Assembly (NCBI GenBank): GCA_016748015.1
Contig: JAAOMT010000046.1
Span: forward strand, 933,459-997,458
Length of the DNA: 64,000 nt
Source of the DNA: Geosiphon pyriformis
Taxonomy: Eukaryota > Glomeromycota > Glomeromycetes > Archaeosporales > Geosiphonaceae
Direction of reading: 5' to 3'
Shown in pieces: positions 11,640-24,239 of this stretch. The translations under genes were made by a program, and so were the position numbers. Each line of letters starts with the position of its first letter. The first letter of the stretch is position 1. Under the pieces are notes generated by a model. The model saw only the letters and a list, made by a program, of their open reading frames with translations. It had not been told where the DNA came from and did no database searches.

Positions 11640-12890
11640 TTTGGTCTGATTAATAGAATTTGTGTTCTTAGTTGAGGTACTAATGATAATAACTGTTGTT
11701 TTGCATGATAAATTTTTAATTGATTCTCATGAGCTACTTTCTTTAAAATCCTGTCTTCCAATCATAATTTGTAAGCTCCATTTCCTAAAGCTTTGTGTAT
11801 ATGGAATGGGCCATCTCATTTTGGGTCAAACTTTCCACTCCATTGTTTCTCCGCTTTTGTATGATATAATAGTACTTGGTCTCCAATCTTAAATTCCATT
11901 GGTTGTTTGGATAGATGATTGTCATGTCTTTTTTTTTGTCATTTTTGAGCATTACTAATATTATCAGCTGCTGTTCTATGATTGTTTTCTAACGTTTCTA
12001 TTAGCTGGTATGTTCTTTGGCATAAAGTAGCTTCAAAATTTTTTTTGTTCATAGTTTTTGTTGGGTAGGATGCTATTTTTTGTTTAATAAGTAGCATTGC
12101 TTTTCTTTTATAGACTAATTCGAATGGTGTAAACTGTGTTATATTTTGTTTTAATGTTTAATATACAAAGAATACAGAAAGTATGAATAAGTTCTATTTT
12201 TGTTCATTTTTGTAACTTATTTTTGCTAATGCTTTACATAATGTTCTGTTAAACTGTTCTATCAGTCCATTTGTTTGTGAGTAATATGATAATAATAAAG
12301 GTCATTTTATACCAAATTGTTGACACAATTCAGTTAATGTAGTATTAACAAAATGTGTTCTTTGGTCTGATAACAATTTTTTCGAGCATCCATGTCTGCA
12401 TATTAAATCTTGGTATACAAATTCGGCTACTGTTTTAGTGTCAGCTACTTGGATTGTTCTGGCTTCTGGCCATTTTGTAAGATAGTCTATAACTACTGTG
12501 ATGTAACAATTTCTTTTAGATGTAATCAAGAAAGAACTAACCAAATCGATCCCAATTATATCAAATGGATTTTCAACTAAAATGGGTCAAAGTGGTTCTG
12601 TTATTCTGGTCCTTCTCTTTGCTGACATGAGTCACAATTGAGAACATATTTAAAGATATCCTTATACATTGTAGGCCAATAGTATAGATTTGTTGTTTTT
12701 TCCAGAATCATGTCTTTGTTAAAGTGTTCTGCAGTTGGATTGGAATGCATACTATATAATATAGCTTTTTTTTTACTGTCCTTGATCAATTGTTGTGAAG
12801 TGGTATGGTTTCATCATTTTTAATGATAGAATTGGTCATTTTGAATAAAGTAATTTTGTGCTTGTTTCTGTATGGTATTTTGTTTCTGTT
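11640..12890 (-). pseudogene. Integrase of Gypsy-D
   Basis: Reading right to left: the HHCC zinc-binding N-terminus (MHSNPTAEHFNKD ... CDSCQ, 12789-12601), then the core with GIDLVSSF (about 12560), DYLTKWPEA (about 12480), LSDQRTHFVN (about 12350) and NGLIEQFNRTL (about 12265). The catalytic D, D, E are all present. The usual Gly of DQG is Arg, as in Gypsy-C1 but not Gypsy-B. The C-terminal part to about 11640 is poorly preserved. Integrase joins element cDNA to the target with, here, a 4-bp stagger. Confidence 0.85.
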
Positions 12891-13059
12891 GAGATAAAAT
12901 CTCTTTGAAACATAGTGTCAATAAGTACTGATATAATTGCTAATAAGTAAGTGTGTTTATGAGTCCAAGATTAGGTTTGTAGTATCTTTGACAAACTGTC
13001 AGTGTTGGTGTTTTTGGATTCTTTCTTGTAATAAACTTTAAGTGAAAATTATTGCAGAT

Positions 13060-14200
13060 AAGTACTCTATCTTACATATTTTTCTTCCAGCTGTGAGTTA
13101 TTAAGTAGTCAGATTAATCTTTTATGATCAGTATATAGGTTGAATGGTTGGCTTAGGTAATATCTCCAGGTTTGTATTGTCCAATAAATGGCAAGACATT
13201 CCAAGTCTGTTGTACTATATATCTTTTCTACTGGACTTGTGTTATAGCTAGCATATACAATTGGATATTCCCTTTTGTCTGGTTTGATCTAAAATAAGAT
13301 AGCTCCTAGTGTATTTTTCGAGACATCTGTAGCAACAATGAAACTTTTGGTGAAATCTGAGTAAATCAATACTGGAAAAATAATTAACCACTGTTTGAGA
13401 TAGTTGAATGTTTTCTGTTGTTCCTTCTTCCATTAGTATGATACATGCTTAGATAGCAAATAATGAAGTGGTTTTGTGATGGTTAAAAAACTTTTGACAA
13501 ACTGTTAGTAATATTCTGCTAATTTTAGGAATTCACATAGTTCTCAAAGATTGATGAAAGCTAAGAAATCTTTAACTTTCTGAATTTTGTCTGAATTGGA
13601 TTTGACTCCATCTTTGCTGATTACATGTCCTAAGAATTTCAGCTCAGTTTTCCTAAAGAAGTATTTGTTGGAGTTAAGTTTTAGTCCAGCATTTCAAAAA
13701 CATTCAAAGACTTGTTGGAGATATAGCAAATGTTTGTCAAATATTTTTGAGAACATGTTTGTGTTGTCTAAGTAAACTATGACTGATTTCCATAGAATTT
13801 CCTTATATATGATGTCCATGAGATGCTGGAAGATAGCAGGAGCATTGCAAAGTTCAAAGAGCATTACATTGAATTCAAAATTTCCATTTTAGATAGTGAA
13901 TGCTGTTTTCCTTTTGTCTTTTGAGTTTATTTCAACTTGCCAATATTCACTGGCTAGATCTAGTGACAAAAACTATTTCTTTTTTTCTAAGTTGTCTAGG
14001 ATTTCTTAAATAAGAGGAGTGGGATAGCTATCTCCTTGGGTAATGCTATTTAATTTCCAATAATTCACACAGAATCATATCTTTTCATTTTTTTTTGTAA
14101 CTAAAACCATTAGAGAAAACTAAGAGCTTAATGATTTTTTAATCAGTCTGTTGTCAAGCATTCATTGTATTTCCTGCTTAATCAGATTATTATCAAATGA
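13060..14200 (-). pseudogene. Reverse transcriptase and RNase H of Gypsy-D
   Basis: The RT part shows FCVNYWKLNS, LSLDLASEYWQVE, FELCNAPAIFQHLMD and the catalytic box as VYLDN (YLDD with the last Asp changed to Asn), then LKFLGHVISKDGVKS. RNase H follows with VATDVSKNTLGAIL (about 13340), LECLAIYW and FNLYTDHKRLI (about 13130). The first and third RNase H Asp are kept. Several stops and shifts interrupt the frame. The RT active-site loss makes the copy inactive. Confidence 0.85.
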
Positions 14201-14759
14201 GGGTATACAGTAAGCTTGCTGCTTAATAGATCGAGCATCTCTGGTGTCAATCTGGTGTTTCACAATATTAGTATGTCCAAACTTATTTTTGTTGGCAAAG
14301 ACATTAGCATATTGGTTCAACAGAATCTTAAGTTGCATTTGCTGTAAAAGATTCAGTTTCCCAAGTTGAGTTTATTGATTTCTTCCAGCATGAACAAGTA
14401 ACTTTCTTTTGGCAGATTTCATACTTGTAAGATAATATTACAGAACAAGAACAATTGAGTAAAATCTGGAATGAGCTGGAGTTTTTCTGGATTCTGAATA
14501 TCTGGAAATATGGAACCAATAAGAGTTCTCTTAGAAATTTTGATAATGTCTTCAGTTGAATTGTGAATAGAAATTCTGAAGTGCTTATAAGCTTTGGCTA
14601 ATAAGTACAGGTTAGTAATGTCGGCTAGTGAGTAGATCTTGAAATTGGTCTCGAAAATTAGTGCTTGGTTCTGAATTCTTCAGTCAACTTTGAGAATATA
14701 CTGCTAATAAGAAGGAATAGAAATAATGGTGTTAGTGTAGATAAGTTCTATCTGGTTAT

Positions 14760-15230
14760 TATTCTCTTTTGTAAAATTGACCATTATGTTCCCTCTTTTA
14801 CTTTAGCCAAACCCATTAATTTCTTGGGCAGTAAGACCTAATTCTTCTCATGTGATAACTAGAGCTAGTTGGAGTATTTGGACTAAAGATAGGAAGATAG
14901 CTTGGGTGATTTTTTCATAAAATTCAATCTTGTAGGATTTGTCTGAATTGTTTTATAGCATCATGATGATGTTTTCCATATATCCAGCATCGATAATTTC
15001 TCTTTTTACATCAATTTTTTTCTTTGCAAGGCTCAATCTAGATGCTACTTGTATCATAGTACTAATCAGAATTTCTAACACTATTTTGAGATCTATACTT
15101 ACTAAGGAATATGGTGCTATTATTATGAGTGATTATTTGGGGTATTGTAAGTCAAAGCCAGTATTCATGTCATAGTTTTTTTCAGAGCAGATTCTTTCAT
15201 TATTATCACTATACCATTTTAAATTTAATT
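14760..15230 (-). pseudogene. dUTPase domain of Gypsy-D
   Basis: On the minus strand motif 1 reads NTGFDLQYP, motif 2 ASRLSLAKKKID, motif 3 IIDAGYMENIIMML, motif 4 EKITQAIF and motif 5 GFG-stop-SKRG. These are the five ordered motifs of trimeric dUTPases. Unlike Gypsy-B and C, motif 3 keeps its Asp. The domain would hydrolyse dUTP and limit uracil in element cDNA; this copy has stops in and after the domain. It lies between the Cys-rich region and RT, as in the other two families. Confidence 0.8.
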
Positions 15231-15299
15231 TTTTTAAGAGGTCAGAATAGGTGAGATACTGTTCTGTTTTGGTAGTCTAATTCAGCTTCTGAAATAACA

Positions 15300-16030
15300 T
15301 GTTCTTGGTAAGTAATTCCTTTTTTTCCTTAGGCTCAGATAATTTGGTGATCAGATATAGAATTTTGGAAAGCAGATTGAACATGAGATTACACTTGTCA
15401 TAATATTAGAAGTGGCAAGAAATTAAGCAGTGATTACATAGTTTGGTATTTAAATTAACTAGCCATTGTTCTTGCTCTTTTCGGGTTGGGACCAATTCCT
15501 GATATTAGTTCTAAAATACATCAGGGTCATCTGTGAAAAAATCATCCATGGGATAGTTGGGTCTATTATATTTGGGTGTTTAAGAGTTGTCTTTGATTTT
15601 TTGTATCTTTTCGGGTGTGGTGCCTTTGGCTTTGGCACTTGTCATTCTCTAAATTTTGTGATCATCGTGTGGATAACTGTCTAGTTTATTGAGTGCTCAT
15701 TTCCAAGCATTCTTGATAGAGGTTTCTTTTTGTACTCAATTGTTGATTAATATGATGTATTGACAAGCTTCGTCACATGTTTTTTCTTTGCCAGATACAT
15801 CATTTCAGAGTTTTTTATCAGGCAGGATCTCATCATATGCAAGGTATGGTATGTTGTTCCACTTGCCTTGTTATTTTAGTCATCCAAATTTTTCCAGTAC
15901 ACAAGATTTGCAGTAGCATTTGGTGGTGGTGGGCCATTTTTTATTGTCTCTGATACATGCATCCATAGTGGATAGCTTCTTTCTACAATCAACACATATT
16001 AGTCTTGGAGATTGGTAAAATAGATTTCTT
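15300..16030 (-). pseudogene. Cys-rich domain of Gypsy-D (unknown function)
   Basis: The minus-strand frame reads PRLICVDCRKKLSTMDAC, then CYCKSC, GKWNNIPYLAYDE and TCDEACQYIILI. It aligns with the Cys-pair region of Gypsy-C1 (CKDCHKKLSSMGAC, GKWDNTPCLTCGD) and Gypsy-B (CIYCGKKLSSMGAC, GKWDNTLCLACEE). Several Cys are mutated to Tyr. It sits between protease and dUTPase. Function is unknown; the paired Cys suggest metal binding. Confidence 0.7.
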
Positions 16031-16229
16031 TGGTCTAAGATTACATATCTTAGTAATGATGATTGGGGTTTTTCTTTGGCTCTGCTTTTTTTTTTTTTTT
16101 CCAGATTGATGATAGGGGTAGTTCAGTTTGATAATTGTCTGTCCATGAAACCTGATAGATCTTGATAGTTAGTAGTAGTGATGTGTCTTTGAATTCAATA
16201 AGGAGTTTCTTGATATGTTAGGTTTTAAA

Positions 16230-16640
16230 GTGTCCATACATAGCTGAAACTCAGGCATGCTGTCTGTTGAATGTGAGTTGAAGTTTTTGGGTGTTTCAGT
16301 TGAAAGTAGCATTGGTTTTTGACAACCAATCATTTTCTATCAGAGCTTGATATTGAGTAGCTTTTATAACAAATACTTTGGTAGGGATCTGAATTCCATT
16401 AATCTCGAAAGAGAAGTTGTCAATTTCTTTTATTGGGGTTTTTGTGTTTTCATCTGTTGTAATAATTCGAGCAGTAGCAGCACAGTTTACTTGACAACCT
16501 AGTTGGTCTATAAACTGTTTCATGATTATGCTACTGGTTGATCCACTATTCAGGATTAATTTAATGTCTATTCCTCTGACTCTGGCATCAGTGTATAGGG
16601 CTGTTATTAGTTTATCCTAATTGATGGCTGCTTTACTAAA
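16230..16640 (-). pseudogene. Aspartic protease of Gypsy-D
   Basis: The frame reads ALYTDARV, then LILNSGSTSSII, where the catalytic DSG has become NSG (G-to-A), and continues through FEINGIQIPTKV to ALIENDWLSKTNA, the family's C-terminal hydrophobic motif. Upstream of an intact element this enzyme would process the Gag-Pol polyprotein. The Asp loss inactivates it. Confidence 0.83.
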
Positions 16641-17159
16641 AAGGCTATGGGTGTTCAAATTATTAATATCAAAAAAAAATATAGTGGCTAGGGTGGTGTT
16701 TTCAGTAATAGTGGCTGGTGAAATATTGCTTTTTGTTTGCTTGAAAGATTGGAAGATTTGTTCTACATCCCTCTCTTTCACAGATGTAGATTTATCAAAA
16801 CCCTGGTTTTCTATGAGACTGAGATAAAAAGCTTGATTTGGGTATCTGGTTGGTGCTGGTCAAAATTGGGCAGGACCATAAGTAATTAGTCAAGACGGTT
16901 CACTGTTGGTTTGTACCTAATTGTTGTTGGAATTTTTCCATCTTTGATTATAGTTTATGGCTCAAAGTCTGAACTGACTATAAGAGGGAGTTTGATAGTG
17001 AGGGATTGCTTGTGTTATTGGTGGTAGTTGGTAATAATTCTGGGGTGGTAGTTAAGTGTACAGGACTTGTTGTGTATACTGGGGTAGTTGATTTTAAGAG
17101 ATGGGATATTGGGATACTATGTTTTGCTAATATCTTGGTTGCTGATATTGGTTTCCTTG

Positions 17160-18777
17160 ATTTTAGTTCATTATCTTCTTTCTGCAGTCATGGGCAATGT
17201 GTCCAGATTTCTGGCAGTAGTAACAATTATGGAAATTGGATCTCCAAGATTGTTGCTATTGCTAACAGTTCTGTTGTTGTGGGTATTTGTTGTTGTGAGT
17301 ATCTGTTGTTGTTGTTATTTTTTCTCCATTGTGATAGTTGGTAAGTTTCTGTGGTTCCAGCTAAAAATTCCTCAATTTTCTGAGTTAGTTTCTCACTTAA
17401 TTGGGTTATTTTTGCATCAATGTTAGAGGTTCCATTAATGGCTAAATTAACAGCTTGAGTATAGTTTGCTTCTTGTTCTGTGGACTCAAAATTGCGAGTA
17501 AGAGTGACAGCATCTTGTAGATTAGTTGGATGACAGGGTCTTATGGATCTTAGAATACTATTTTACAATCTTTTAATGAATTGATTAAAAACTTGTGCTG
17601 TGGTGTAGTAGTCTCTTTTAATAGCTAATATTTGATGAAAAATTTGATTGAATTGTCTGAGATAAATAGTTACTGCTTCATGATCTTTTTGTTTAATTAT
17701 GTTGAATTGATTCTGCAATTAATTTAAAGTATTGGGATCACAAAAATATCATAGAAAGATGAGCTTAAAGGTGTTAAAGTTGGTTGGTTTTTTTGCAAGG
17801 CTTTAATACTACAAGTTTGCAGTTCTGGTTAGAAAAAATAGCAGCACTTGAATAGCTCTGTCATCATCCCAGTTGTTAGTGGTGATTGCTTTTTTGGCTT
17901 TCACAATCCACAAATACGCATTGTTTTCTTCTTCTGAGAATTTTTCTAACTTAGTAATATCTTGGTAAGCCATGATCTGGTTGATAGATGGGATGTTACT
18001 GGTTATATTTAAGGGGATTGGTGTCTGTGTATTTGAGTATTCTCTGGATGCTAATACTGATTGTTTTCTTTTGTCACTTGAACCAATAGGTTGTAAAATA
18101 GCTGTTCTTTCTGTTAAAAAAAATGCTGATTTTACTGGGTTTTGTGCTGGTGGTTGTTCCCAAGTTGACATGTTTCCTTCTGTTTAACTAGCTGTTGGAG
18201 TAAGATTTCCAAACAGCAATCTGTATTCTCCTAGTGATTTGGTTCAACTGTGTTGACCCTAAGGGTGTAGATTTCCAGGAGTTCATGGTATTTCCAACTG
18301 GGTTTCTGAGAGTGGGTTGAATACAATTCTACTTTGAGGTGTTTGATGGTATAAAGAAGTTGTTGAGAAGAAAAACTTTGATTTCTTGTTAACTGTGGAC
18401 TTGTCTTGGACAGTTGCAAGATTATTGGATTCATACTCATATTCCTTCAGATCAGATTCTACTGGTTGTTGTACTTAAGAGAATCATTTTGTCATGTAGT
18501 GTTTAATATCTGTATTGACTATGTATAGAGTTTTAGTAATTGCTTGAATAGTGGTAGTTGTTGAGTACCCTAATAAGCTTTGATAGATTTATTCTCTAAG
18601 TTTTCTTGTATCAGTTGTACAGCCTAACAAGCAGTTGATTTTTGCATTGATATAGTTGCAAAAATCACTTTTTGCGATAATGATTTCTGCTAGTATTTCT
18701 AGATCTTTTCAAAAATATTGAAATAATGCTCTTCTGTAAGAGGAATGGTTCTTTTCTATTGTTCCAATAGTCACCAC
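17160..18777 (-). pseudogene. Gag of Gypsy-D
   Basis: The frame opens at GTG (18775-18777, minus strand) in the context AAAAGTGG and reads VVTIGTIEKNHSSYRRALFQYF, similar to the Gypsy-B N-terminus. A 120-codon segment (18171-17809) contains YQDITKLEKF and KAITTNNWDDDRAIQV, matching Gypsy-B YVPIAKLKKF and KAITANNWNDAKTMQV. A CCHC knuckle CYYCQKSGHIAHDC lies at about 17182-17226. Gln/Asn-rich sequence surrounds the knuckle. Gag forms the particle and binds RNA. Confidence 0.82.
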
Positions 18778-18821
18778 TTTTGTGTATTTTTGGGATGTTC
18801 TGTTTCTGTGAATTTATAATC

Positions 18822-18838
18822 TCACAAAGAACACCAAA
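18822..18838 (-). other. Primer-binding site of Gypsy-D
   Basis: Immediately after the 5' LTR the minus strand reads TTTGGTGTTCTTTGTGAG. Gypsy-A and B have TTTGGTGCTCCCTGT and Gypsy-C TTTGGTGCTCTTC. The TGG matches a tRNA CCA end; I cannot name the tRNA. Confidence 0.75.
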
Positions 18839-19728
18839 TGTTACGGGTAAACTGAATAGGGTATGGTAGTAACGTTTGGTGCTTTATTTTTGGGTCTTTC
18901 AAAGTTGTCTGCTCTTTCTGCAGTGTTAATGTTATCAGTCTCTGAAAATCTATTCCTGGATGTAAGTCTACCTGCTGAGTTTTTTGGTTATAAGGCACAG
19001 AGTTTGTCTTTTGTTAATTGTAACATTTTTCATAAATGTGAGCTTTCTTTTTCATGCTAACAAACACAGTCATTAGGGTCTGGCATTGTTTTTTCGCCTT
19101 TCTGGTAAGCTACCAAGATAACATTAATATCCAAAACTTAGAGGGAGCTTTCTTCTTTTACCAGGCTATTATGAAGTCTATTTCAAAACAGTCGATTTTT
19201 CTATGTTGCCACTCTAAACAAAAAAAAAAAGAAAAGAAAAGAAAAGAATTAGTTCCTGTCAATCACCATGATCAAGAGCAATTGGTCCAAATTGTTAAGA
19301 GTTTGAAACATTTATGTTAATAACATCTGTTCTAAAACAAAGGTAGGAAATACTGATTTTAATTTCAATTAAAATCTGTAAGATTGGAGAACATGAATTG
19401 GTAAATTGAATTTTTTTTGTTTTTTATAATTATTGTATTTTGGACTATGGATATATGATAAGTATAATACAAAGTAAAATTAATTGCTAACTAACTGTCT
19501 TTTTAACTTCTACAACTATTTGCTTTTATATATTCTTTTGGTTTTATAGGATTGCTTTCAATTGCTTCACTATTGTTAGCTATTGTTTTGTTATTGCTAG
19601 CTATTGCTCATTATTGCTAGTTATTGTTCATGTTTGTCTTATGTTATCTCGAGTTGTACCACATTTTTCTTGTCATGTTTTTTTGTTATGTTTTCCCATA
19701 GCTTTTTGGTTTTTCTACTTGGGTAACA
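18839..19728 (-). repeat. 5' LTR of Gypsy-D
   Basis: 890 bp, beginning TGTTACGGGTAAAC and ending GGGTAACA in window orientation, followed by the target duplicate CTAC. It matches the interrupted 3' LTR. Short ATTGCTAGYTATTG repeats lie near 19570-19630 and a purine tract near 19220-19245. Confidence 0.92.
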
Positions 19729-22195
19729 CTACTTAATATATTTTGAATATTACAAGTAAGTTCTTCAATATTAATGATATTTTAATCAACAATAAAAAAA
19801 TGGTGGCTATTTTTACTAATTAAAGAGTCAAAAATACCTCATTATTAATTAGTAATCTGCTGGTTTCTATTACACAAAGTAAGAAGTCTTATAGATATCT
19901 TGGTATCTTTCTATTTTCTAATAATTTATTTAGGCCTAGTTTAAAGAAAATTTATTTAAATATCAGATTTTTTGCCAATATAATCTTAAGAAAAACTATT
20001 TTAAACAAGCAGTTCTTTTATTTAGTTTTAGTTGTTCTTTAATTTATTGTTAATTACAGAACTTAGTTTTGTTTTGTTTTTAAGAATATATATAACAAAT
20101 AAGATATATTGATTAAAAAAAATTTGAAGATAAAAGCTGGCTTACTTAAAAATTTTTTCAATAAGACTTTTTATTATCCATTATTATATAATTTAAAATC
20201 TTTTAAGCAAATATAAGCAAAGAGTAAATTGGCTTTTTTATTGTATTTTTTAAATATTGGTGAAATTTTAAGATGCTTGTTTGAACACAAGTCTTTAGAC
20301 TTACAAGTTTTGAGTTAGTTTTTTGTCTATTTTTTGTAGTATTCTGTAAAATTAAGAGTCAATTCAGTTAATAATTTCTTAGTTGATATAATAAAAATTT
20401 TTCTTGATTACAATATCTGTTTTACCAATTTTTTTTTTCTGTGTTTTGTTTTTTTGGTGGCATTTCTATATTCTTTGTCTTAAAAAATTTGGTGTTTTAT
20501 AAAGTTTTTTACTTACTTAAGAGATTTGGTATTGTCTTTGTTAAACAATTCTATGATAAAAGAGAGTTGGTTTTTAATTGAAAATGTTTTTGTCATTAAA
20601 AAAGACTTAATTTCAGAGATCCAGTTTTTGCTTGGTTCAAGTTGGCTTGTAATTATCTGGTAAATCTTGCTCTATATTCTAATACTTAGTCATCTATTGG
20701 TGTCTTTTGACTTGTAAATGTTTTTGGTATTAGTGAGTTTTTTTCAGTCAAATAATGTCTCTCTAGTGCTGGTTTAAACATTATTAATGTCTATACAGAT
20801 AAATCTTTAAAGATTTAGGCATCTGTTAGATAAGATATAATACAGCTGTATTTTTTACCAACTTGAATTTAAGTATTAGTGTTGAGATTGGTGGTTTGGT
20901 GTCTTCTATAATAACAAAATTGCAGGTAATTGCTTTGGTATTGGAGTGTATTTTAGCTTTTAGTTATGTTAAAGTGTATTTAAATAGTTAAGCCACTTTG
21001 AATGCATGTATTACAAAATAAGTTATGATTTTATTTGACTTTTGTAACTGCTGTTGGCTTGAAAGATAAAATGTTACAAACTCTATTAAATATAAGAATT
21101 TCAATGTTTTTTGAGTCAAAATCAAAGGCCATTCAGATGTCTTAAGTAATAAGCATGCTAATATGCTGGCCAACTTATCTTCGTGTTTGAATTTGTTATT
21201 TTCTATCTTTGTTAAGAAAAAATATGTTAGTGCTGATAAAATAGTGGTATTTGAAAACATTTGTCATTTTATTTGTGATGTATTTAGAACAGTTTATCAT
21301 GCTTGTTAAAAAATTGGGTCTGGTTTTGGTATTATTTGTAATAACATAATTAAGAATGTAGATTGAGTTCAGACTTCATTAGTTTGGCATCCAAACTTAT
21401 ATATAACATTAAATTATACAAGTAGAGTTTTTGCTGATCTATATTTCTATTTTATAAAAACTTTGCATTATTGCTTACCAGTTACTATCCAAAAATACTT
21501 ATATAATAAAAAGTACTTCAGTGTGTTGTGTCTATATTATAGGAGAGTTGAGCTTTCTGATTATTTTTTTGTTTGTGTTATAGACTCTGGTATTCACAAA
21601 ACAATACTTAATTTATGTATTGTCCAATAGAGTTTTGTGTTGAGTTTAAATTTGTCATCTTTGTGTATTTTCCAGTTGCTCTCTTTGTGTATATTTGACA
21701 ATATTATGTACATTACTTTGTGTAAAGACTTTGTGTTTAGGAAGTGGTACTTAAAAGCTGTTTTAGTTTTTAGATATGCCAAGACTATTGGCATGAAAAT
21801 TGTCAAATTGGTACATAAATTAGGGATTGCTCATTGAATTAATATGTAAATAATAAGAACTAGATATAGAGCATTTATGGAAAAGAAAAGTTTAATTAGA
21901 TGTAATAGTTCTATAATATTTGATATTTGTGGTCTTTTGTTTTCACTTTTTGTTGGTGTTGTTAGATTGCTTGGTATTATTAAAGCTTATAACATTAGTT
22001 TTGGTTTTTATATATTCTGTAATTTTTTTTCTGGTATTATTAGTGTGATTTTTGTTATGATAAATTTATAATGTTGTTTTAATTGGTCTAAATGATTGGT
22101 CATGTATAAAAAATGCATGATTTGCACTTAGTTTAAATTACTTAATTTGATGTATTGTGCTAGGTAGTATTTGGGTCTTACTCATAAAATGTTAA
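19729..22195 (+). mobile_element. LINE-3, right segment (RT end to 3' tail)
   Basis: LINE-3 resumes at the duplicated CTAC and stays collinear with LINE-1 from about 1905 to its 3' end: RYLGIF region near 19890, FFANIILRKTILNKQFF near 19965, RNase H region near 20780-20960, and a zinc-binding remnant VLCLYYRRVELSDYFF near 21515-21570 with one Cys changed to Tyr. The C-terminal open segments 21637-21837 and 21877-22071 end in FSGIISVIF. The tail is TTAAAAAAAAAAAAC near 22190. Decay is intermediate between LINE-1 and LINE-2. Confidence 0.87.
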
Positions 22196-24190
22196 AAAAA
22201 AAAAACATACTATAGAAATTATTATTAAAATCATACAAAAAAGGCTTATATTATTATATTTAATCAACAAAATTAGTAATTAGTTTAATAATAACAAAGA
22301 AATATAATACAATCTAATTATTTAACTAAATTAAATACCAAAAAATCTTGACAAACTAAAAAAAATACCAATAGAAATTAAGAATTAATATATATAATTT
22401 AATAACAACAGACTTTATTATGTTTTAAGATTATTATACATTCTTATTTATATAGTTTAATATTCTAGATTTGTAATTACTATTTAAAACTAGTTATTAA
22501 AAAATGTAATTAATTAATCTATATTTAATTATGTTAATTATAAGTATAATTAATATTAATAATATATAATTACAGTTCTAAATTTAGTTATTTAAATCTG
22601 ATTATTTAAATTATTAGCTTCTAGAAAAATAACATGTCAAGTAAACTTACAATTAATTTAATTAATTTAATATATATAAATAATTAATGTACTTAAAATA
22701 GCTTTAATATAGTATATATATCTTATATAATTTAATTATACATATAGCTTTCTATAAACTAAAGAAAGTATTAGTTTTATATTAACTTAACTCTTTTTTA
22801 TAACTTTATAGTAAGCAGTTAATTATCTTTTTTATATGTTTTTTTTTTTTTTTATTAAAATTTAAATATTTTTTATCAATGTTTTAAGTATATATGTATT
22901 TTTTATTACTTTTTCGAATTTTTTATTATAATGTTAATCAAAGTAATAAAAAATATTACATTGTTAAAAATTGGATTTTAACAATAATGTTTTAATTAAT
23001 TAAATATTTTAATTATGTTTTTTTTATGAAATTTTTTATAATTTTTTTATCTTTACTTTTAAAATAAGCTTTTAAATACCATATTTTTTTGATGATTTTT
23101 TAAAAAAAATTTGGTTATGTTTTTATTAAATAGTTTATCTTTTGATTTCGATTTATTTTTTGTGTTTTAAATATAAATTTGATTATTTTTTCTTATAAAA
23201 CTCATATTAAAACTAGTTTTTGTTCAAAAATAAATAATAATAACAATTTTTTTTTGTTTTAACAATTTGTTTAATACTTTTTTACTCTTTTAAATATTAA
23301 AATAACTTATATAATTATGCATATATTATAGTCAATAATAATATATATGATTATATATATTGTTAAAAAAAATATTGTTGTTAAAAAGTTCTTAAAACTA
23401 TGCTTTTTTATCAGTAATAATATAATTTTTTGTTTTTTTAAGAATTTAAAATATTTAATAAAAAATTAGTAATCAAATTATTATTTTTTTATTTTTATTA
23501 TTATTGCTTAAATAGTCAAAAAAATCAAAACAACCAAAAAACAATTATTTTAATTTTTGTTATAAATAACAGCAATTTTTTTGAAATATTTAAAGATTTT
23601 TTTTTTGGTTTTTCTAATAATTTTAGTGTTTTAATATTAGTTTTTTTTATAAAAAAATAAAGCTAATTTTTAATGTTTTTATTAGTTTTATATTATTTAT
23701 ACCAATTATAATATTTAATTTTGTTGTAGTTGTAAATAAAAATAAATTTTTTACTTTAAATAACAAAAATAAAAATATATTAAACAATCTTAGTTTGAAT
23801 TACTTTTTGGTTATATTTTTTTGTTTTTTAATATTGCTTTTAATAATGTTTAAAAAAAAAGTATAAATTATTAAAAATTTGTGAAATAAAAATTTTTTAC
23901 TTTAATATTTATTATTATTTTTAAAATTAAATTAACTTTTATTAAGATTGTATTTTAATCTATACATAATTTTATTAATATTAAATTTGTATTTAAAAAT
24001 AATATAAAACTTTTTTATATAAAATTTGCTTTTCAAGTTTTTTTGGATGTTGTATTTTAGATTAAATTTAATAATTTTGTTTATTTGTTTATTTTTTTAT
24101 TTTTAAAATTGCCAAGTTTTTGGTTTATACTTTTTATTATTGTTGTTGTTTTATATAATATATTATTATTTATTTTAAGTTTTTTAAACC
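22196..24190. other. 2-kb AT-rich desert, no gene
   Basis: Long T and A runs, no useful open frame, no match I could make by eye to the LINE or gypsy families. It may be another erased element. Its right end carries the left copy of the LINE-4 target duplication. Confidence 0.55.
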
Positions 24191-24207
24191 AATTGTAGCT
24201 ATTTTTA
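24191..24207. repeat. LINE-4 target-site duplication, left copy
   Basis: AATTGTAGCTATTTTTA, 17 bp, identical to 45441-45457. The pair brackets LINE-4 with all its nested insertions, about 21 kb apart. Confidence 0.9.
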
Positions 24208-24239
24208 TTATTATTATTATTTAACGAATGCAGTCTAAC

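Larger units (their letters stand above)
8863..19728 (-). mobile_element. Gypsy-D: full-length Ty3/gypsy element (with a solo LTR inside its 3' LTR)
   Basis: Both LTRs begin TGTTACGRGTAAACTG in window orientation and end GTAACA; the 4-bp target duplication CTAC is perfect (8859-8862 and 19729-19732). The element reads right to left: 5' LTR, PBS, gag with CCHC knuckle, protease, Cys-rich domain, dUTPase, RT, RNase H, integrase, third ORF, polypurine tract, 3' LTR. Open segments fall in several frames with many stops, so this is older than Gypsy-B and C1. The coding plan is that of B and C, but the sequence is clearly a separate family. Confidence 0.93.

Noticed and set aside
17006-17426. Two overlapping 112-codon plus-strand ORFs rich in Leu, Val and Cys, membrane-protein-like
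   Set aside because: They are antisense to the Gln/Asn/Tyr-rich tail and CCHC knuckle of the Gypsy-D Gag.
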